Below are positions 38,898 through 50,444 of a stretch of 64,000 nucleotides of DNA, piece by piece (position 1 is the first letter of the stretch; each line of letters starts with the position of its first letter). The notes under the pieces are model-generated. The model did not search any database and was not told the origin of the DNA. It saw nothing but the letters and a program-made list of their open reading frames with translations. The translations under genes and the position numbers were made by a program. The DNA lies in NCBI RefSeq assembly GCF_963675165.1, contig NC_087393.1, positions 4,469,502 through 4,533,501 on the forward strand, written 5' to 3'. The stretch comes from Halichondria panicea (taxonomy: Eukaryota; Porifera; Demospongiae; Suberitida; Halichondriidae).

Positions 38898-40061
38898 TTT
38901 ACATGAAGGTGTGGCTTATACGACAGACTACATACTGATACTGATTGCTATAGCTACCCTAACACGCACTCATAGTTTTAGACTGCGGTTTCAAAAGGAA
39001 AGGTTGCTTCCTGTATATAACTCTCAAGATATAATGACCATTCTACAGTTGTCTGTATATACAATTGACATAATAATTATGCTTATAATTATTATGTAAT
39101 TATGTATATAGGTTTTGACAGTTGATTCACCTTGTCAACCTTCTGCTTTCTCTGACCCAGGAACAGACTAAACAGTGCTCTCACAAAGAGGGCCACTCCA
39201 CTGAAGAACACGAGTACATCCACCATCAGTACGGAGTACCTCATGAACAGTTTGTGCTCTGAACTCTCGTGACCTCGGGAGGTAGTCAGAGCCACCCAGG
39301 CGGAGTTGATGCGATTAGCAACGGCCCCGCACAGCCAGCTGTGATAGGCAGTGAGTGGGGGGTAGTCCAGGCCCCAGTACAGCAGGTTGTTGCCGGGTGT
39401 GTCGTGGTACCTGCATAAAGGAGGAAGGAGGAGTAGCAATTACCTGCCAGAGAATTACTACATAAGTCTGTTCACAAACAAAAATCTAATCGCAGCATCG
39501 AATTCAAATCTGAATGTAACCGTTGAAACAGATTACAAAACACCTGAATGTTATATGCAACTACTGACCCCCGGACGCAATGAATCATTATTATGCATAA
39601 TTTGGGGTAAATGTTAATGGCAAATCATAGACGGACATGTACGTATGTAGAAACGAAAATGAAGAGCTAGGGAAATTTTTTTCCTACTACCAGCCACACC
39701 CACCATTGACTGAGGGGTGTATTGAACGTGATCTCCATCCAGTGCCTCTGGGCCTCATAGTCACCGTACAGCGGAGGCTTGCCCGCACCTGCACACACAC
39801 ACACATACACATGGCATTTGAGTGACACCCATAACGCTCAACAAGTAGGAACTTTTTGTACTGAGATAATAATGCTATAGCCAGGACAGTGACGTAGCCA
39901 GTTAAGTTATAGGGATTAATTTTGTAAGCATACACTCCACTGTAGCTATTGCAGTGTTTGGCTCTGAGCTTAATCTCACCAGAATATGGGTGCAGAGAGA
40001 TAGCCAGTCTCAGAAACACGGCTACTGACACCACTAGTAGTCCCAGCAGCACGCCATTCAT
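36876..40061 (-). CDS. ALG6: ALG6, dolichyl-P-glucose alpha-1,3-glucosyltransferase
   Basis: Six exons (minus): 40061-39980, 39788-39704, 39410-39131, 38805-38194, 37790-37512, 37115-36876; all phases join and give 525 aa (human about 507). ALG6 is a GT57 multi-pass ER membrane enzyme that adds the first glucose to Man9GlcNAc2-PP-dolichol, from dolichyl-phosphate-glucose, during N-glycan assembly. Diagnostic blocks: GDYEAQRHW (about 36-44; the Asp here is the proposed catalytic base in yeast Alg6), [64 protein letters not shown] and [18 protein letters not shown]8, the close relative, lacks this combination. The N-terminus is a hydrophobic first helix. The last exon ([12 protein letters not shown]..) aligns with the final helices and ends in a short polar tail. 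The gene is convergent with LLGL; intron 5 carries a MITE. Confidence 0.95.
37193..37368. mobile_element. Tigger-like MITE in ALG6 intron 5
   Basis: Ends CAGTGGAACCTCTCTATAAC and AACAGAGGTTCCACTG with TA on both sides; 176 bp, no coding. Confidence 0.85.
37998..38190. repeat. CA/CACT-rich microsatellite
   Basis: Imperfect ACACTC, CACACA and CACT units in ALG6 intron 4, ending just before exon 4 donor at 38193. Confidence 0.9.
38821..38893. repeat. (GT)n near ALG6 exon 4 acceptor
   Basis: About 36 GT units on the plus strand, so CA units in the ALG6 sense, ending about 15 bp before the exon 4 acceptor. Confidence 0.95.
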
Positions 40062-40248
40062 TTTGATCTAACAGCAATCCTAGCCTTGTGAAAGTAGGGA
40101 AAAAGTCGAGGGGAAAAGGTCGTCTGTAGGAATAAGCTCTGCCCTCACTGGATCTACATTGGTGGGTGTGTCAAAATGGCTGAGCCAGACAGCTTGAAGA
40201 AGTCTAAAATTTGTCACTACTCTTATCATTGGTCAGGTTTGACTTTAA
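40062..40248. promoter_or_regulatory. short spacer upstream of ALG6
   Basis: Divergent spacer between the ALG6 start (minus) and the BTB pseudogene (plus). Position suggests the ALG6 promoter; no specific motif seen. Confidence 0.4.
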
Positions 40249-41222
40249 AAAAGACATTTTTCAGCACTGATTCCAAGTAGCAAGTCAGCTGGTGCTCAAC
40301 TGAAATTTTGTGTCGAATTTTTGGAAGCGTCTACGTCTACGTCTACGTCTGTCGCATATAGTCCGAGGCTATCTAGATCTGGTCGACAAAGAGCCACTGC
40401 CAGAATTAAACTTGTCAATGGTGCCAAAAAGGTTAAATTTGTTTATCATGTAGGTGGAAAGGTAGGTGAAGATAAGATAGATGGCTCTAGAATGGAAATC
40501 GAATTAGGACTAGGGCAATGTCACAGCATAGATATCTATGGTAATCAAACTATCACTCCCACTATATTTAGTAGTGGGCAGCAAGTCAGGCTAGATGATC
40601 TAGCTGAAATTAAATTGGAACTATTTGTTTTAAATGAAGTCCCTCTCGTTAAAGTATTTCCTCCTGACATATCTTCTGATCTGGAAACCTCACTCGGCAT
40701 GAATGATTCGATGAAGGATGTTACCATATTTGCTGGGCCCGACTGTGTAGAGATCATGCTCGATCCACATACTTCGATAGCATGTTTCGTACTGAAATGA
40801 AAGAAAAGGCAACAAACTGTGTCAAACTCTCATTTGAGCCGGACATTTGTCAAGAAGTTATCTCTTATATCCATACTGATGAAACACCAAATATCATGGA
40901 TCCGGGAATGGCAGAGAAACTGTGGTATGCAGCTCACATGTATGAGCTACCCGGCCTTCAAGCTCGTTGCGAGAATGCTCTTGCAATGCAAATCACAGAA
41001 GAAAATGCTGCTCATCTTTTGGCGTTTACGAGCTTGATAGAGTACGCTGAGCCGCTTGAAGAGTTGAGGGAGTATGTGCTTGAGTTTATCACCAAAGGAA
41101 ATGGTATTTGTAACAAGGTAATGATGAGTGAAGGTTGGTCTGAAATCAAATCCAACCTGGATATTGTACATGCAGTGCTAGAACAACTAGCATGTGATGG
41201 TAAACCCCCACCAAGAAAGTAA
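40249..41222 (+). pseudogene. SPOP-like BTB gene, frameshifted in the BTB core
   Basis: Intronless. The first frame (open from 40249, no in-frame ATG before the conserved part) ends in MKDVTIFAGPDCVEI, the first strands of a BTB/POZ domain. An overlapping frame continues with ARSTYFDSMFRTEMKE and runs to a stop at 41222. That second part has the BTB remainder and a SPOP-type BACK region (ITEENAAHLLAFTSLIEYAE, SEGWSEI, PPPRK at the end). The usual short stretch between those parts (H..VL.A) is missing, so a small deletion of about 16-20 nt removed it and shifted frame. Intact members recruit substrates to Cullin-3 ligases. Absence of introns and of a start codon suggests a decayed retrocopy. 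An assembly indel is the alternative, but would not supply the missing residues. Confidence 0.65.
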
Positions 41223-41795
41223 CAAAAGACTTGAACAACTATATACGATTAACAAAGCCAACTAGTATATAATTTTATGCCGTCAATAGCTTGCATGGCT
41301 GAACTGGTACATAATGTGCTTATACATGTATACTGACTTGTAGGCGATTTGCTTTTCTTTTCTTTTTTGCGTATTTGTATGCATATATACTTTGTAGCAT
41401 ATCTCATATGTATAGTATGTAAGGCTACCAAAAATATTTTTTCACTTTATACAAAAACTACACAGTGCATATAAATACTAATTGAAGGTGCAGGGTTGTT
41501 GTACAAACTACAAAACCTCTGCACTGGTTAGAATGGGTTGGTCACTTTTAGACTTGCAAGCCAACTAGGGGAAAGGTCGTTTTATTGAAAATAGGGGAAA
41601 GATCGTCGTTGTTGAAGCGTTTTGGATCTAGCTTAGTTAAGGATCTTTACCAAATCTTGAAGAAGTTTAGCAAGCAGCAAGCAATAATATCTTCACATCC
41701 CCCATAGCGCATATATATATATATATAAATATCTTCACATCATAGGTAATCTATCTATAAACTTTAATTGTGTCCCTCCTTCTTTCATTCTTTGA
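41223..41795. other. KHK upstream region
   Basis: AT-rich, no gene seen. A pyrimidine tract and CAG immediately before 41801 could be a splice acceptor, so an untranslated first exon of the ketohexokinase gene may lie here. Confidence 0.4.
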
Positions 41796-43492
41796 ATGCA
41801 GGTATTGTCCATGTCACTCGTAGTCTCCCCTGCCAGCCCCTGTCCGATACTGTGTGTTGGTCTGGCATGCCTGGATATCGTCAACTATTGTGACTACTAC
41901 CCGCAGGAGGACAGTGATGTAAGAGCTCGAGACCAGAAGTGGTGCTCCGGGGGAAATGCCCTAAATACGTGTAAGGTCCTCTCTCTGATTGGACGCCACT
42001 GTGAGCTGGTGACCACGCTAGGAGAAGGGATGGAGACTGAGTGAGAGACCACCATCTCATGAAGTTAACATTATAAGTGCTATTTTATATTTTAGTAGTG
42101 GTAGAAGGAAAGAACCATCTTCTAACAGAATAGCATTACATTATTGCTATTTTCAAATGCTGTTTGATATCTCCCTCTCACACACACACACACACCAGTT
42201 TTATAGTCTCTGAGATGGACAGATATGGCGTCCCCCACAGCTGCTGTGTTCCCTATCCTCAGTGCCGACTGCCCACCTCCTACATTGTGCTCAACACAAC
42301 TAATGGATCCAGAACCATAGTCCACTATCGGTAAGCTTGGAGCTCCCCTTATTAACACTTTTTGTAAATGGCTGCACAAAAATGTGAATTCTCACAATTT
42401 GTTTTACAGAAACCTTCCCGAGTTGACTTGTGAGGACTTTCTGAAGGTGGACATTTCACCATTTTCTTGGATTCATTTTGAGGTAATCACTATACAGTGG
42501 AATATCAGGCTAGCTCACCTTTGCTGCACAATCCTCCACAGGGAAGATGCCCAGATGTATACTCAAAGCTGGTTTCTAGAGTACAAGAACATAATCAGAC
42601 AGCTGAGAACAAAATCATCATCTCAATCGAAGTCGAGAAAACAAAGATTCAATTTTCTGTTCTAATTCCACTGGCAGACGTTGTAAGTGGAAATATTTCG
42701 CTAAATTACTATGTTTTAATCGTTTAAAAAACGCACAGCTTATCGTTGGTAAAGATGTCGCCCAGTACCTTGGATACCAGACCATGGAAGAGGCAGTTGT
42801 CAAGTTAAGGGAAACGGCCAAACACAGGTGAACACTTACTGGAAATGTATCGCAGTGGCTGTCATTATAATAAACAAATATTGTGTGTATATTGTAGAAA
42901 AGTATTATGTTTCAGTGTGTACATTTATAGCTTCTTTTTGCAGTGCTATAGTTGTTTGCCCTTGGGGCGATAAAGGAGCGGCTGCCTCTGATAAAGACGG
43001 AAAGGTAAATTTCCCTGTTCTTCCCCACTCCCCCCCTCCTTTCTTCCCACTATCCCCCACTACCTCCCACTCTTTCCTCCTCTTCCCTCACTCTCTCTTC
43101 TTTCTTCTCCACTATCCACAACTGTTTCCCTTTCTATCCCCCTAAGATGCCCTAACGATAACACACCCTCAAAATTTAGACCAGTCCACCATTAGAGATA
43201 CCTTAAACACATGTGCCGTACAAACCTTGTTATTATGTATGCGGCAGTTTAAAATTCAGCAAAATCGTACGTAGCTATTGATCACCTTCTGTACATGCAG
43301 GTGTACCAATGCCCTGCCACACCACCTGCGAGACTAGTGGATACACTGGGTGCAGGTGACACGTTCAACGCTGGTCTCATCCACAGTCTGTCTCTGGAGA
43401 AAGGTGTGGAGAAATCTCTACAGTTCGCCTGCGATTTAGCCGGAGCTAAGTGCGGTATGGCTGGGTTTGATGGACTGAAATCGTTTTGTTAA
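41796..43492 (+). CDS. KHK: ketohexokinase (fructokinase)
   Basis: Seven exons: 41796 (or 41811)-42040, 42199-42330, 42410-42482, 42542-42682, 42739-42827, 42944-43004, 43301-43492; 305 aa from the Met at 41811 or 310 from 41796 (human 298). The PfkB-family enzyme phosphorylates fructose to fructose-1-phosphate in the cytosol with ATP. Recognisable blocks: [82 protein letters not shown] and the PfkB signature 2 [12 protein letters not shown], whose Asp is the catalytic base, then [12 protein letters not shown] at the end. All catalytic blocks are present, so it should be active. The start is ambiguous because the bases at 41796-41801 also look like a splice acceptor. Its 3' end faces the receptor gene at 43726, 234 bp away. 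Confidence 0.93.
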
Positions 43493-43725
43493 TTTTGGCC
43501 CCAGGGTATTATTCGTATCATTTTGTGCCTCCAATTTTTCATTAAGCTTTCCTTAATTCAATACTGTATTCTTACGATAAGTGTGTCTGTTCATTCAAGC
43601 ATCTTAAAAAAATCGTTTAATAATTATGTACATGTATAGTTTTTCCTTTGGCGTGAGCATGTAACTCTACAAAGTACAGTAACATAATCTATATAATGAA
43701 GTTATTAACAATGTAGTTTTAGTTT

Positions 43726-45396
43726 TTAGGGTAAGCATTCGTAAGTGTTTTCAATTTCCTCTCTTTCAGTGTCAGCAGTCACACTAGTGTATACCTCATT
43801 CTCTGTGGTGGGTATTGAGGGGTCATTGTCAGAACTCGACTGTCTCACTCCAACATTTGTAATAGTCACATAGTCATAATTTCCTTCATCCTGAGCAGCC
43901 ACATTAACATTATCATACAACTCATCTTCTATGGTGGGTACTGAAAGATGGTTGATATTGCCATAGGCTTTATTTTGGGTCAGTTTCATTTCCACTTCTC
44001 CCTCGTTATTGTCATAGTAATCGTTTTCTTGAGCCAAGTTTTGTTTAGCTTCAGTATGAATGTGATCAATTTTTTCGTAAGTATCTTCCCCAGCTGTGTC
44101 ATAATCAGTGCGTTGGATAGTAGCTTTCTTATTTGTGGTTGTGGGTTTGTTAAGAGCTGAAAAATGTATAGCGTGCACATGACATACTGTTCGTAATAAT
44201 ATTGCATAAATGGTTACCTATATTAACTCTAGTTGCAGCAATGTATACAATAGCCGCCTACGGACGTACCTAGTGTCACAGTGGAGGTCTTTCTCTTCCA
44301 CTTGACAATAGCACAACACACAACACATACAAACAGAATGATGAGCATCACCACACCGGTAACACCTACGGCCACTCCTATACTCAGCATTTGTACTCCA
44401 GCATTCATTTCTGTCATATTGGGAAGTACAGAGTTAGTTGGCTTTGGAATCAGCTTTGTTGTAGTAGCAGAAGATTCCCTATTAAGTTGCATGGAAGTGT
44501 GTGTCGTAGCACTTTCCAATGATGCTGTTGAACGTTGGGTGGTTATTTCCGAGTTCTTTGCCGGGAAAGTCGATGATAGTTGAGGTGCTGAGGTTCTTGT
44601 GGTTTCGATGCATTTTGTAGGCACTAATATTGTGCAGTGGTCACATATAAACAGATGCATAAGCGCTCGGTGTACTTACTTACTACTCACCCCTTGTTTA
44701 GTTACTTGTATAGCTCTTATATAGCTTACCTATTATAGCTGTAATCAAAGGAGCACTATTTGTAGAGCGGAATTGCTCTGCATTGCACAGTGAAGTTGGT
44801 TCAATTCTGTCGCTGTTAATTGAATACAACACAGATTCATTAGTGTAGAGTTCATCACGACTGAAAAGTATTCCATTGTCATCATCAGTGCTAGTGAGAT
44901 TTAATCCGACCACGTCTCCTGGCTCCACTGATATCCATTCACTCTCTGGTACTGTCACGTTGATTAGACCTCTTTGAGGATCCAGAGAGCTTAATCCCCC
45001 CAGGCACATGTCTTGTAAGTAGTTTGCTCCAATCTTGCTATAACAGTTGTCTCCTAAAGATGAGTTGACTCTCCACACCTCAAAAGAAATAGAGTAGCAG
45101 TCTCGACCACTAGCTCTTTCCACAAAGGTTCTCCACTCAGTCACCACTCCACAGCAGTTGAACCTGTAGCTAGTGATGATAGCTTGGATGGGATTATCGC
45201 GAAATCGAGGTATTCTATCTTCTGTCCTCACAAAGTTTGGTAGAGGTAGTCTTCCATTACTTGCTTGAATACACCCATATGGTGTCAATTGTCCTATATA
45301 TACGTATATTAATTATACACAAGCTTATAATTATGCCTTACCATTACCCTTTCCCTGGAATATAGTCACAAGGCTTAGTACATATAGTAGCTTCAT
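43726..45396 (-). CDS. type I receptor-like protein R1 (WRP ectodomain, tyrosine-rich tail)
   Basis: Four exons (minus): 45396-45342, 45293-44730, 44623-44270, 44156-43726; all three introns phase 1; 467 aa. Order: signal peptide (MKLLYVLSLVTIFQG), a single-exon ectodomain of about 188 residues with YRFNCCGVVTEW, FEVWRV and VEPGDVVGLNL, a Thr/Ser stalk, a transmembrane helix (about 274-300, GVVMLIILFVCVVCCAIV), a KWKRK stop-transfer, and a tail with ten tyrosines: YEKI, YYDN, NKAYGNI, YDNV, YDYV, NEVYTSV, YECL. YGNI and YDNV are 12 residues apart, close to but not matching strict ITAM spacing/residues (the last position is V). I do not recognise the ectodomain as a named family. Function is unknown; an extracellular recognition protein that signals through tyrosine phosphorylation is inferred from layout alone. 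Confidence 0.85.
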
Positions 45397-45800
45397 TTCT
45401 TGAGCACCAATTAAAATTAGCCTGCTAATCTCTAAACTTAAAGAGAATGCACATACACAACGTATAAGGTACTGCCAAGGTTTCTGTTGTCTGCTTCAAA
45501 TAAATTAAACAGGTTACATGACATGACATCATTGCAAGAACTTTAACAAGTGCTTAATGTTCAGAATGAGAGGTTTCATATACACAAAACTGTGCCTGAG
45601 GGAGCTACGTGTATTTAGATCATGTTTGTCATAAATACTGCAATCTGATTGGTTAGAGGAAATGTTCTATCCAATTTAGAAAATCATGTACTTCAATAGA
45701 AAATCATGTACTTCACTTAGAAAATCATGTAGCAAAGATTAGATAAGAACATTCAAATCTGATTGGCTAAATACTCATGGTTGCTATGATCTAAAATGCT

Positions 45801-45931
45801 TAGACACTGTTTAGGAAGTTTCCACATGATTTAGAAGTCCTCAGGGCTAGTAGAACCCTCACTGCGTTCGGGATACTACAACCAGCCCTTTGGGCTTCTA
45901 AATCATGTAGAAACTTCCTAAACAGTGTCTA
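45801..45931. mobile_element. TAGACACTGTTT MITE
   Basis: TAGACACTGTTTAGGAAGTT and its inverse AACTTCCTAAACAGTGTCTA bound 131 bp with interior TTCGGGATACTACAACCAGC. Confidence 0.9.
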
Positions 45932-46677
45932 ACTATTATATAGTGTACATAATTATAGTGTAACCGTAAAATGTTTGTACATGTAGACTGCTCATCTGCA
46001 TTGAAAGCACGAGCACAAATATTGACAAGAGGATAGCGATGCAATGTGGTTTCTTTGATCTTTGCTCAAGCAAGCAATGTCTGTCGGTTGTTTACTATAC
46101 ATTGAAAGTTTGTAGTGACCTTAATTGAGACTGTCATCAGTTTTTTCTTCTACAACACTCGCTCTACACAGTTACAATGTTGTTTTAGTTTGTAACGAAA
46201 TCTGCAGCTTTCTTACCATTATTTCTTTCAAAATTAACCAATATAGAGCCACAAAGATAGCTAGTGCAGTTTCATTCTTAGCCGATAATAATTATATTCT
46301 GTGCATGCTTTCATAAATGTACTGTACGTACTATGCTTACTGCTATGGACTGCTATGAACTGTTATGGTTTTTGTTTCTGTTTATAACACGTCATCAACT
46401 AACAGCGTATACTAATGATACCCGTGTCAACTATTGTTTCTTTGATGTATCACATATATGCTTTCGTAAAGCCTTTTAATAAGTATGTAGGTTTCAGAAG
46501 GAAAGATACACAAACACAATTTTGTAACTACACCATCACCCCACCCTCTCCAGCTGACAATAACGCTGAATTCAACAGCGTATGTATAATTATGGCTGAT
46601 GCATCCACACGTACACAATGACTGTTGTCAAAATCTATATATACACACACATTTTAGTGAACTTTATACTGTCATAA
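45932..46677. other. no gene recognised
   Basis: Spacer between R2 (3' end) and R1 (5' side), AT-rich; no exon, RNA or transposon end can be supported beyond the neighbouring MITE. Confidence 0.45.
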
Positions 46678-49064
46678 TCATTTATCTACAGCATTCGCAC
46701 TAGACACTTGATGTGTGTATGTATATATGTACGTCTCATCTTCTGCAATGGGTTCCAAATGTTGAAGCTCTCTTGTTTTAGTGTAGGCTTTGTTTTCTGT
46801 CATTCTCATTACTGCTGGCCCTCCCATCCCCTCGTTTACATAGTAGTCAGGGCAACTCAGCCTCGGATAATCATACTCCACAATGAACGGGTTGCTAGGG
46901 TAACTGTAGATCTCACTCTGACGAGAGGTGTCAATTACTTGTCCGTATGATACGTTTTGTTCTGTTTGTGGATCTGTGCTTAAATCTATTGTGCTATATC
47001 GGTCTTGGATTGTAGTACTTGTTCTCTGATCGGATGTATTCAGGTTGACTCCTGGAATGGAATCAAAACACACACATCTAAGTGGAATCCAAACACACAC
47101 ATCTAAGTTCATATTGTTTTGCTTCCGCAATGTATACATTGTTATTGTGTAAACGGATGTAATTGTATAGCTCTTTTATGTATTCACTCCATAAGGTATT
47201 TCACCTCCTTTTGGTATGTTTCCTCTTTTCTTCATCACAATGCACACCAAAATAACCGCCAGCGTTACTAGTAGTGCTAGCACCAGCATTGCCACAGTCA
47301 TACCAACATGCAATCCTACGTTCACGTTTTGATTTGGCAAGGTAGGAAGTGCAATAGGTGTAGCTAGTAGGTTCTTTGAAGTCATGATAGGATGGTTAGA
47401 AGACTCGATAAATACTGTTAGTGGTGTGGTGTGTGTTTCCGTAGGCATTTCCCGTGTTGCAAGTAAAGTTGATAGCATGGTCTCCATAGATACTGGTGTA
47501 GACTTTATCCCTATATAATGTTGCACCTGATTATTAAGAGTGAATCATGGTCCAACTTACCTGTGTTTGTGGTAGTAGGTTTAGGGATTCTTGATGTTGA
47601 AAATGCAGTTGATATCTGGCCAAGTAAAGTTGGTAGCATGGTCTCCATAGATACTGGTGTAGACTTTATCCCTATATAATGTTGCACCTGATTATTAAGA
47701 GTGAATCATGGTCCAACTTACCTGTGTTTGTGGTAGTAGGTTTAGGGATTTTTGATGTTGAAAATGCAGTTGATATCTGGCCTAGAGTCTCCATAGATAC
47801 TGATGTAGAGCTTATTTCTAATGCTGCACCTGAAACCATTATACGTACAGTAGTACTGACAATACACATGTGTGAATGTTACAACTTACCTGTGTGTATG
47901 GTAGTAGTATAAGTAGTGGTGAGGAAAATAGAGGATGAGGTCGATGTTGGGCAGACCAGCGTGGATGTGAATGTAGAGGGGCAGTTACCGTTCACCGTAG
48001 TAGCTGTAGGTGACATTGAGATACTAGTAGTAGCATCGCGACCATTATACGTTACTATGTTGAAATTGACATCGTTTACTGCATGATGTCTGATCTAATT
48101 TGCGTATAGCGGGTAATTTTCGTGGGACAAAATTTTCGTGGTTGGAGGTCTGACCACGAATATTTTACCCACGAATGAAGCGACCTTGCCTACCTTTACC
48201 TGCAGTGCAAGTAGCAACCACGAAAATATTATCCCCACGAAATGACTAAAATAATATTGCTCAACCACGAATATTAAATTTTTGCCCCCCCAAAAGTTAC
48301 CCGCTATCAGACATGTACGGTATGCGTATGTGTACTAACTTCAGTAATTATGTATTTTGTAGTTACTGTATCGTTGCTTACCCAAGGACACTGAGATGAT
48401 TGGTCCAAGGCTTGTAGACATGCTGAGGTCCCCTGCATTGCCCACTTCCAGTAAGCACTCATTTTGTAGTTCAGAGTTACCAGTCGCATACCATAGCTCC
48501 TCAAGATTGAAGTCCCGGCTATCAAACTTCAGTCCTACATTAGTGCCGCCATCCTCCTGTTCAAGATAGTATCCAACCACATCTCCTGGTTGGAAGTCAA
48601 GTTGCTCACTGTTGGCTGGTATTTTTTCAATGTCACTGTTGGTATTAGGATTATTAGCGAAGGTAAGTAAAGGAAAAGAGTTCTCTCCAATTTTAACAAA
48701 TCTGTTGCTACTCATAGGCCTCCATATCTGGAACTTTATTGAGTACACTTCACCACCACTAGCCTCCAAAAAAGCTGACCAACCGCCGACTTTCCCACAG
48801 CAGTGGAACTTGTAACTTTTGATGATGACTTGGATCGGATTCACCTCAATTCGAGGGGCATTTCTTCCCGGGTTTTGGAATCTAGGCAAACTGTCTGCAG
48901 AGTTAGCCCTAAGGCATTCTCGAGCTTTTGACATAATATGTAAATTAGATAGTAAATACTGTGAGCAGGCTATGTGCGTACAGTTACATGTCATTCTCAC
49001 CTTTACAATAATCTACTGTGGTTATTAGCATAATTGTGACAACTGTCCTTAGTGAAATGTTCAT
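46678..49064 (-). CDS. type I receptor-like protein R2 (WRP ectodomain)
   Basis: Seven exons (minus): 49064-49001, 48924-48382, 48003-47890, 47829-47722, 47671-47561, 47510-47205, 47051-46678; all six introns phase 1; 539 aa. Signal peptide (MNISLRTVVTIMLI), WRP ectodomain of 181 residues (YKFHCCGKVGGWSAF, FQIWRP, FQPGDVVGYYL, EELWYATGN), a Cys-Pro-Ser-Thr stalk exon (NCPSTFTSTLVCPTS), three related Thr-rich stalk segments each with STxVSMET, a transmembrane helix (MTVAMLVLALLVTLAVILVC), KKR stop-transfer and a tail with SYGQV, IYSYP, YDYP, YYVNEGMG, NKAYTK and TYIYTY. The ectodomain exon has exactly the same length (543 bp) as that of R5. Function unknown, as for R1. Confidence 0.85.
47511..47829. 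repeat. tandem exon duplication in R2
   Basis: The string CTATATAATGTTGCACCTGA with following intron and stalk-exon sequence recurs with a period of about 161 bp (47511 and 47672). It yields two nearly identical stalk exons (47561-47671, 47722-47829) and the related start of the next exon. Confidence 0.9.
48103..48324. mobile_element. CGTATAGCGGGTAATTTTCG MITE in R2 intron 2
   Basis: Inverted ends GCGTATAGCGGGTAA and TTACCCGCTAT..CGGTATGC with paired TTTTCGTGG/CCACGAAAA strings inside; same broad family as 4912-5078. Confidence 0.75.
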
Positions 49065-49544
49065 TCTTGAAGAGAGCCAGATGGTTCAAGATTAGCTATA
49101 ATTATAGCTGGTGTTTATAGCATATGCTTTATATATGGTCATTGATTCAGAGCATTATTCATCAGCTGACAAAGTGATGAATTGTGTACATGGCATATTA
49201 GAGTAAATGAGAGACCGTTAATAATGGATGCCTTCCTTATTATAGTAAACATGCTACAAGTTAATTGTTATAGCCATCGCGTGAGCACTGGCAGCCAATG
49301 CATTAATTGCATACCATTCTTTTAGCTTCGTGCAGAATTATCTATAAAGCGTGCCGTTGAATATTTACATGCACACAACATTGGTGATTGATAGTTTGAT
49401 TGATAGTAACATGATTACTAAATAATTAAGCCGTGTGGAAAGTATAATGTATATTCACGGTTTAGTGTAAGTACGTTGTACTGACTTTTACATTGCTAAT
49501 TTAATATCTAACATACATAATCATAAGCACTCATGCAGTGCGCT

Positions 49545-49605
49545 AGTGTTAGCGGTCACACTAGTGTGTGCCTCATTCTCTGTGGTGGGTATTGAGGGAT
49601 CATGC
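49545..49605 (-). pseudogene. relic of a receptor tail exon
   Basis: The plus-strand string ACACTAGTGTGTGCCTCATT followed by CTCTGTGGTGGGTATTGAGG matches the tail-exon ends of R1 (about 43783-43825) and R5 (about 55545-55590), encoding the IPTTENEAYTSV motif. Nothing else of a gene surrounds it. It marks a deleted cluster member. The rest of 49065-49867 holds no recognisable gene. Confidence 0.75.
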
Positions 49606-50444
49606 TTTTGTTATGTATTAAACATTTAATGTGATGGTAAGCCATGCATGAAATATGTACGTAATACCGTATTTATACTTATAATAAGTACATTACTGTA
49701 TAACAATACACTGTATGAGATAATACCCAACACACAGCACATTCTCTAAGGATGCTAGACCTATAGTAAATGTATTGCCTATAACATAATCTTCAGTCTC
49801 AGTTTTAGCAGTCACACATTACTAGATCAGAGTCCCATGCATGTGTCTCTGTGCATATGCAGCTCCATCATATACATGCTTCGCTCAATACATCAATGCA
49901 TTGGTCATCATTTGCTACCGTGACAACCAATCCGCTATCTGACATAACATGGTTTGAAACACTTGATTCTTGTATTTGTGAAATTTCACCAGAGTTGCCT
50001 AATCTTCCATAAGCTTCGTTCTTGCTAATTACTGGATCTGGCCCTGCTTTGTTCAATGTACCAATGCAGTGGTCATCATTTGCTACCGTGACAACCAATC
50101 CGGCCCTATCTGATATACGGAACTTTAATCCTTGTGTTTGTGAAATCTCACTAGAGTTGCCCAATCTTCCATAAGCTTCATTCTCAGTGCCAATTATTAG
50201 ATCTAATCTCTGTGGTGGATGTGGAGGGGGCGTTGTCAGAGCTTGGCTGTCTAACTCTCGTCTCATTTCTTGTGGGTGACCATTTGTATTAATGTCACCC
50301 GGATCAGTATCGATGTAGTCGTACATAGGTTCTGTATTATGTTCTTCAATTCTCTCTGTGTGATAAGAAACATGGAGTATAATAGCTGTATACATACTTG
50401 TTGCATTTTGAGTGGGCAGATCAAATGAAACACTGTGCCAATAT

